From Lachnospiraceae bacterium (GTDB taxonomy: Bacteria; Bacillota; Clostridia; Lachnospirales; Lachnospiraceae): 64,000 nucleotides of DNA. The DNA lies in contig CAJTCH010000001.1 in assembly GCA_910574715.1 (NCBI GenBank), positions 186,001 to 250,000 of the forward strand, in the 5' to 3' direction. The first letter of the stretch is position 1, and every line of letters begins with the position of its first letter. Positions 59,612 through 64,000 of the stretch are shown here, one piece after another. The position numbers were made by a program, and so were the translations under genes. The notes below the pieces were generated by a model. The model worked only from the letters and a program-made list of their open reading frames with translations, was not told the DNA's origin and did not search any database.

Positions 59612-60922
59612 CTATTGCTGCGGCCGGACCGATATAGCCTCCATAGGGCTGTCAAAGAATTTCCCGACTGCTCGGACCATATAATAGCTGTCCTTCACTC
59701 CGGCAGTCTCGAAGGAGGAATGCATCGCAAGCTGCGGCAGGCCTATGTCAATGCTGTTCATAGACACCTGCGACATCGCGATATTGCCAAGCGTACTCCC
59801 GCCTGCCATATCCGAACGGTTCGCAAAAAACTGCAGAGGCACGTCCGCCTCTTCACAGATTCCTCTGAACACAGCAATGCTTACGGCGTCACTGGTATAT
59901 TTCTGTCCGGCGTGTGATTTCACTACGATTCCCTCGTTGATATACACACAGTTGCCCTCGTCTGTCTTCTCCGGATGATTCGGATGCACCGCATGGGCAT
60001 TATCACAGCTGAGCATGAAGCTCTTCGAAGCCGCGCGGTAGAACTCCTCTTCTCCTTTTCCGAGACAGAGATTCGTGCGGTAAAGAGTATCATGAAGAAA
60101 TGTAGACGCCGCGCCCTGTTTGGTCCCTGACCCTACTTCTTCATTATCAAAGCATGCAAATACATTGACGGCATGATCATCCGCTCCCGCGAGGAAACCA
60201 GTCAGAGAAGTATACGCACATTGAAGATCGTCTAACTGCGGACAAGAGATAAACTCCTTGTCTGCCCCCCACACCGACGGCTTCATACGGTTATAGAGGT
60301 ACAGATCCATCCCGCAGACGGCGTCTTCCTCTACACCGAGTTCTTCTGCAATCAGCCGCTTAAAGTCGCCCTTCCTGCATCCGCTCCCGCCGAACAAAGG
60401 AAGCATATCAACCTGATTGTTATAAGAATAGCCCTTGTTGACTTCCCGGTTCATATGGATCGCCATATTCGGGATCAACAGAAGGTCTCTGTCCGCATTC
60501 ACAAGCTTCGCGGCATACTCCTTCCCTTCTCTTACTACGACACGGCCGGCAACCGACAACGGACGGTCAAACCATGTCGCGCACAGCATCCCTCCGTAGC
60601 CTTCCGTATTCAGCTTCATATACTTATCCCTCACCTGGATCTCGGCATTCTCCTTGATCTTAAAGGTAGGGGAATCACTGTGGGAAGCCGCGATCTTAAA
60701 ACAATAATCTTCAAGCTGTTCTCCCACGTTCATTGCAATGATACTGGAATCATTGCGGGTCACATAGTATCTTCCCCCCGGCTTGATCTCCCACTTCTCT
60801 CCTTCGTCCAATTTCTGATAACCATTCTCATAAAGAATAGCTCCAAGATTCGCCGCCGCGTGAAATGCCGTTGGACTCTTCCCTATAAATGATGTGAGCC
60901 CGGATACAATCTCCTCATACAT
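59612..60922 (-). CDS. apeB: M18-family aminopeptidase (second copy)
   Basis: A 436-residue zinc aminopeptidase, full length. Ligand motifs are ASHSDSPTFKIK, FACFDNEEVGSGTKQGA and the C-terminal AMHSSFETAG. It resembles the DAP/ApeB branch more closely than the first copy, from which it is clearly diverged. It acts on peptides in the cytoplasm. First gene of a run with yitT and ansA. Ribosome site GAGGT. A 13-bp inverted repeat lies about 60-95 bp upstream. Confidence 0.93.
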   Translation of the reverse strand: MYEEIVSGLTSFIGKSPTAFHAAANLGAILYENGYQKLDEGEKWEIKPGGRYYVTRNDSSIIAMNVGEQLEDYCFKIAASHSDSPTFKIKENAEIQVRDKYMKLNTEGYGGMLCATWFDRPLSVAGRVVVREGKEYAAKLVNADRDLLLIPNMAIHMNREVNKGYSYNNQVDMLPLFGGSGCRKGDFKRLIAEELGVEEDAVCGMDLYLYNRMKPSVWGADKEFISCPQLDDLQCAYTSLTGFLAGADDHAVNVFACFDNEEVGSGTKQGAASTFLHDTLYRTNLCLGKGEEEFYRAASKSFMLSCDNAHAVHPNHPEKTDEGNCVYINEGIVVKSHAGQKYTSDAVSIAVFRGICEEADVPLQFFANRSDMAGGSTLGNIAMSQVSMNSIDIGLPQLAMHSSFETAGVKDSYYMVRAVGKFFDSPMEAISVRPQQ

Positions 60923-60980
60923 CCCAATTTACCTCATACTTTTCAAATATTTTCCAACCGTACAGTTGCAATGTTCTCAC

Positions 60981-61017
60981 GTTATACTGAGCGGTTTTAT
61001 CTGACGCTCAGTATAAC
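60981..61017. promoter_or_regulatory. perfect 13-bp inverted repeat upstream of the second M18 gene
   Basis: GTTATACTGAGCG (60981-60993) and CGCTCAGTATAAC (61005-61017) are perfect complements with an 11-nt spacer. No T run follows on the minus strand, so a terminator for the upstream LysR gene is unlikely. It lies in the probable promoter region of the apeB-yitT-ansA genes and may be an operator. Confidence 0.6.
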
Positions 61018-61058
61018 ACTAAACTTTCGATCCTTCAAGCCCTCTCAGGTAACTTCTC

Positions 61059-61931
61059 TCACAGCTCTTCTGCAATCTGCCTAAGCCTCGCCAGTACGCC
61101 GCACAGCTTCTTTTTCTCTCTGTTTCTTCTATAATATACCTTCATCTGCTGCGAACATCTCCAGTTTGAAATCGGATACACATTTCCCGAATATTTAGAG
61201 AAATAATAACTGTCCACGAACGCATAACCATCATTAAACTCTACCTTGATCTTCATAGTCTCTGCATTGTCCACATGACAGATCTTCCCGCACGAATTGC
61301 GGAACTTGTCGCTGATATCTTCCACAATGCTGCATGGATACATGACCGTTCCATACCTGGTATATCCCTTCAAATCCTCAAGGCTGACCATTCCGGCTGT
61401 TTGAAGCGTTGTCTTCTCGCCCACATAGACTCCGATCGGATGCTCGCTCAGTGCAAATTCCCCAAGATCTTCTGTTCTATGCTCCTCGTCCACTCCATAT
61501 CCAATATAGATATCAAGGGCATGCTCCGCCAACATCTGATTCCCGACAGCGCCGTCAATCCTGCTGAACTGAAAATCCTCCTCAGAATAATATGTATCGA
61601 TCAATTCCTGCATCTTACCCCATACCAACTTATTGATGGTAATATCAATCCCTATCCGGATAACATCTTTCCTCTGGATCTGCTCAATCTCTTTCTCCAT
61701 CTGCTTATAGATCTTAAGCATCTCCCTCGCCTTGTCATAAACAACCTTTCCAAGCTCCGTGACCTCCAGAGCCCCGGACTCTCTGCTGATCAGCTTCCCG
61801 CCTACTTCTTTCTCAAGCTTCGCGATCTGCTGACTGATTGCCGTCTGCGTCACATAGTTCTTCTTCCCGGCTTTCGTGAAGCTCTTCATATCTACCACAT
61901 CAACAAAATATTTGTATTTCCAAAGACTCAT
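61059..61931 (-). CDS. LysR-family transcriptional regulator (second)
   Basis: A 290-residue protein starting MSLWKYKYFVDVVDMKSFTKAGKKNYVTQTAISQQIAKLEKEVG, with a typical LysR HTH and a C-terminal sensor domain. The start at 61931 is chosen by family fit; GGAG is only 2 nt upstream, so 61949 remains possible. It precedes the aminopeptidase-YitT-asparaginase genes and could regulate them. A 13-bp dyad TATAACAGTTATA (62048-62060) lies upstream of it. Confidence 0.88.
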   Translation of the reverse strand: MSLWKYKYFVDVVDMKSFTKAGKKNYVTQTAISQQIAKLEKEVGGKLISRESGALEVTELGKVVYDKAREMLKIYKQMEKEIEQIQRKDVIRIGIDITINKLVWGKMQELIDTYYSEEDFQFSRIDGAVGNQMLAEHALDIYIGYGVDEEHRTEDLGEFALSEHPIGVYVGEKTTLQTAGMVSLEDLKGYTRYGTVMYPCSIVEDISDKFRNSCGKICHVDNAETMKIKVEFNDGYAFVDSYYFSKYSGNVYPISNWRCSQQMKVYYRRNREKKKLCGVLARLRQIAEEL

Positions 61932-62088
61932 CTCTCCATCTTCTTTCATAGATTGTAGACAATCAACCAGTATATTGCCAAATATATTAAACCACATTTT
62001 ACCTTAAAAAACAATGGATATACCCCTTTGCCATCTACAGAAATACTTATAACAGTTATAACAAATTATTATATCTTTCATTTATCAG

Positions 62089-62134
62089 CAAAAAAGAAGA
62101 TACCACAGGACTTTGGCATCCCATGATATCTTCT
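62089..62134 (-). terminator. terminator after the MFS gene
   Basis: On the minus strand AGAAGATA (62127-62134) pairs with TATCTTCT (62095-62102), with further partial pairing inside the loop, followed by a T run (62089-62095). Confidence 0.8.
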
Positions 62135-62144
62135 CTCAGATTAT

Positions 62145-63458
62145 TTATACATACTGTTTCAAATCTTCCATAGCCTTCTCGTCGAACTTGGACTTATCAA
62201 TCTTCGCATGCTTCAGATATGCCCTCCACACCAGGATCAGCACAAGCCCTGCCGCGATCACTGCCGTCAGGAAATAGAAGAAATATCTGAATCCCGGTAC
62301 TCCCGGGTTGTTGTCGATAATATTTCCTGCAAGGATCGACACAAATGTCTCCGGGATTGCTCCCGCCGTACAGATCAGCCCTGCGGCAGTACCGGAATAT
62401 TCAACCGGTACTGCTCCCTCGCTCATCATCGTCCACGCCATCGCATAATTCATATGGAAGAAGACCAGAATCGTAACGAATAATACCGCCACGATAATAA
62501 CGCTGGACTCCTTTGCCGGTGTCAAAAGCATCAGAATCTGTCCTCCAAGCATCACTACGAATGCCAGCAGCATCAGGCGCGCCGTACCGAACTTATCTGC
62601 CAGATAACCGCCTGCAATATTACCGCCGATGGAACCGAATTTCCTGGCCACACCGAGCATCGCGCCGAATGCAACCGTCGCTCCCAGTATATCCGTCACA
62701 TACGGAATATAATAATAGATTGACAGACAGAATACATGATTACAGAAGGATACCAGGCAAATAATCCACACAGCCGGGTTCTTGATCACCTTCGCAAGTC
62801 CCTTGAAGGATACCCGGTCTGCGCTCAGCCGCATCTTCTCATCCTTTACCGCAAACAGGGCAAACAGGCCCATCGCAATATTTACAAAGGAATAGAATAA
62901 GATCACGTACTTCATCGCCAGGACCTCGTTTGTCATACTGGAGGCTCCCCAGTTGAAGAGCGCGACGGCAACCAGCGCCACCAGCGCACCGCCGATACTC
63001 TGCGTTCCCTCAAAGAATCCATAGGCTTTCCCCTGGCTCTCTTCATCCGACATCACACGCACAGCCTTGACGCAGGCGGGCCAGAATGCAAATGTGGTGG
63101 ACACGCCCCACAGAGCATAGACGCACAACAGCCCCTTGAAACTCAGCGGCAGAAGATGCAGCAAGCCTCCTATCCCTGTTCCGAACAGGGAGACCACGAT
63201 GATCTTCCTGACAGACATGCCGTCCGCGACCACTCCGCCAAACAGGTAGGACACGATCCCAAATACTCCGATCACCGTTCCGAATACCCCCATCTGTGTA
63301 TTCGTGAGATTATATGTGGTGATATAGGCATCATAATAATCGAATCGGAAGAACGGAAGCGCGAAGATGACCGAACCGCTGAACGCCAGTATCACGATCG
63401 CCCCGAAGTTCTCTCTAAGCCTGCCCTTGATTCCAAGCATCTTTAATAAACTATTCAT
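62145..63458 (-). CDS. major facilitator superfamily transporter
   Basis: A 437-residue protein with 12 predicted helices. Between helices 2 and 3 is the MFS motif GGVVADGMSVRKIIV, and a matching GGYLADKFGTARLML occurs in the second half. The substrate is not evident. The start at 63458 follows GAGGGAG. It follows two small genes of unknown function in the same direction with almost no gap, so it is the end of an operon that begins beyond the window. Confidence 0.88.
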   Translation of the reverse strand: MNSLLKMLGIKGRLRENFGAIVILAFSGSVIFALPFFRFDYYDAYITTYNLTNTQMGVFGTVIGVFGIVSYLFGGVVADGMSVRKIIVVSLFGTGIGGLLHLLPLSFKGLLCVYALWGVSTTFAFWPACVKAVRVMSDEESQGKAYGFFEGTQSIGGALVALVAVALFNWGASSMTNEVLAMKYVILFYSFVNIAMGLFALFAVKDEKMRLSADRVSFKGLAKVIKNPAVWIICLVSFCNHVFCLSIYYYIPYVTDILGATVAFGAMLGVARKFGSIGGNIAGGYLADKFGTARLMLLAFVVMLGGQILMLLTPAKESSVIIVAVLFVTILVFFHMNYAMAWTMMSEGAVPVEYSGTAAGLICTAGAIPETFVSILAGNIIDNNPGVPGFRYFFYFLTAVIAAGLVLILVWRAYLKHAKIDKSKFDEKAMEDLKQYV

Positions 63459-63476
63459 CCTTACCGTCTCCCTCAA

Positions 63477-63848
63477 TCACTCATTTACAGACATAATATG
63501 GAATGTCTCGCCTTTGTCATAAGTTCTGGAATAGATTGTAAAGTCCCCATAGTAGAACTTGCCGGCATAGACGCCGCGCTCGCATCCATTGCCGTCCATC
63601 TCGAATCTGTCCCACTCTCCGACGTTCTCTTTAACCTCGTCCCTTGAGACGGTCTTATCGATCAGCGTTTCCGCCGCTTCTTTCCCGCCGCCCTCTGATG
63701 TCTGACCGCTCTTTTCCGTATCCTCGGATGCATCCGCCTTGGCCTGGGTATTCGTCTCGGAATTCGTGATCGTTACGGCGATCACGCCAAAGATTCCAAC
63801 AAGCAGAAGCATAGATACCACAAGGATTACTAATTTCTTTTTTTCCAT
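63477..63848 (-). CDS. small membrane-anchored protein of unknown function
   Basis: A 123-residue protein starting MEKKKLVILVVSMLLLVGIFGVIAVTI, a single membrane helix or uncleaved signal. A Ser/Thr/Glu/Gly-rich linker follows, then a compact domain (WDRFEMDGNGCERGVYAGKFYYGDFTIYSRTYDKGETFHIMSV). I do not recognise the family. It lies between an incomplete gene (4-nt gap) and the MFS gene (18-nt gap), so the three are probably one operon. Confidence 0.7.
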   Translation of the reverse strand: MEKKKLVILVVSMLLLVGIFGVIAVTITNSETNTQAKADASEDTEKSGQTSEGGGKEAAETLIDKTVSRDEVKENVGEWDRFEMDGNGCERGVYAGKFYYGDFTIYSRTYDKGETFHIMSVNE

Positions 63849-63852
63849 ATGT

Positions 63853-64000
63853 CTACTCTTCCTCTGTGGCATCGTCAAGGATGTTCACGCCATCTCTCAT
63901 ATCGTTGCCGTCCTTATCCACAACGGTATCCAGATACTTGTCGTAGTGAACCTTATCGCCGTTATGGTCGATAAACTCGTTGCCTTCATTGGACCATGGA
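63853..64000 (-). CDS. C-terminal end of an unidentified protein (cut by the window edge)
   Basis: An open frame enters from the window end and stops with TAG at 63853-63855. The 48 visible residues end in KDGNDMRDGVNILDDATEEE and are acidic. The family cannot be told from this fragment. The close spacing to the next gene indicates a shared operon. Confidence 0.6.
   Translation of the reverse strand, partial: PWSNEGNEFIDHNGDKVHYDKYLDTVVDKDGNDMRDGVNILDDATEEE

Overview
The window reads as chromosome of a spore-forming, low-to-mid GC Firmicute, most likely a Lachnospiraceae (Clostridium cluster XIVa) gut bacterium. The grounds are strong AGGAGG ribosome sites, sporulation genes (a SpoVB-like flippase and spoIIM beside a nudF-like NUDIX gene), a NifS/NifU/IscR iron-sulfur set, FchA beside FolD, an AGCS amino-acid symporter and many oligopeptide genes. 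This placement is inference from gene content. I saw no rRNA, tRNA, CRISPR array, prophage or insertion sequence.

Layout. 0.3-3 kb: a DUF5060/DUF4038-type glycosidase-like gene convergent with a LacI regulator. 3.1-12.7 kb: a peptide module on the minus strand (RpiR regulator, oppA-B-C-D-F, tldD, tldE). 12.9-20.5 kb: a PHP phosphatase, then a glycerol operon (EutH-like transporter, glycerol kinase, GlpA-like dehydrogenase, FAD oxidoreductase, DUF1667) behind a DeoR/GlpR regulator. 20.6-24 kb: iscR-nifS-nifU-mnmA. 24-28.8 kb: SpoVB-like flippase, a membrane-anchored HExxH protein, spoIIM, NUDIX, AGCS symporter. 28.9-32.3 kb: glyA-fchA-folD behind a long, repeat-built, structured leader. 32.1-34 kb: an XRE/DUF3169 pair and a hicAB toxin-antitoxin pair, each with a conspicuous palindromic promoter. 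34-36 kb: ECF sigma factor, RsgI-like anti-sigma factor and a secreted Cys/Gly/His-rich protein. 36.2-44.6 kb: two related three-gene ABC-2 transporters in opposite orientation, enclosing an AraC regulator and two AAA-type ATPases. 44.8-47.7 kb: a coiled-coil protein with perfect 42-bp repeats, then a WYL regulator with two GyrI-like proteins. 47.6-63.5 kb: a peptide and amino-acid region (LysR, ornithine cyclodeaminase family, IlvD-like dehydratase, Xaa-Pro peptidase, MATE, two M18 aminopeptidases, asparaginase, YitT, second LysR, MFS).

The most interesting system is in the last region. The promoters of the cyclodeaminase-family gene and of the dehydratase/peptidase operon share one position-for-position module: a 17-nt LysR palindrome, a 14-nt gap, an identical 19-mer, an 8-nt gap and ATTTATTAT. 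A close variant of the palindrome precedes an M18 aminopeptidase, so one LysR probably controls several scattered peptide genes. Downstream of that M18 gene, the start of a POT peptide transporter is joined to the end of a second Xaa-Pro peptidase, which looks like the scar of a deletion. Other notable points are a FolD that lacks the cyclohydrolase residues beside an FchA that could supply the activity, a two-copy structured leader before glyA, three spaced operators before the XRE gene, a hicAB promoter whose -35 box lies between the arms of a 13-bp inverted repeat, and a cluster of nested palindromes at oppA.
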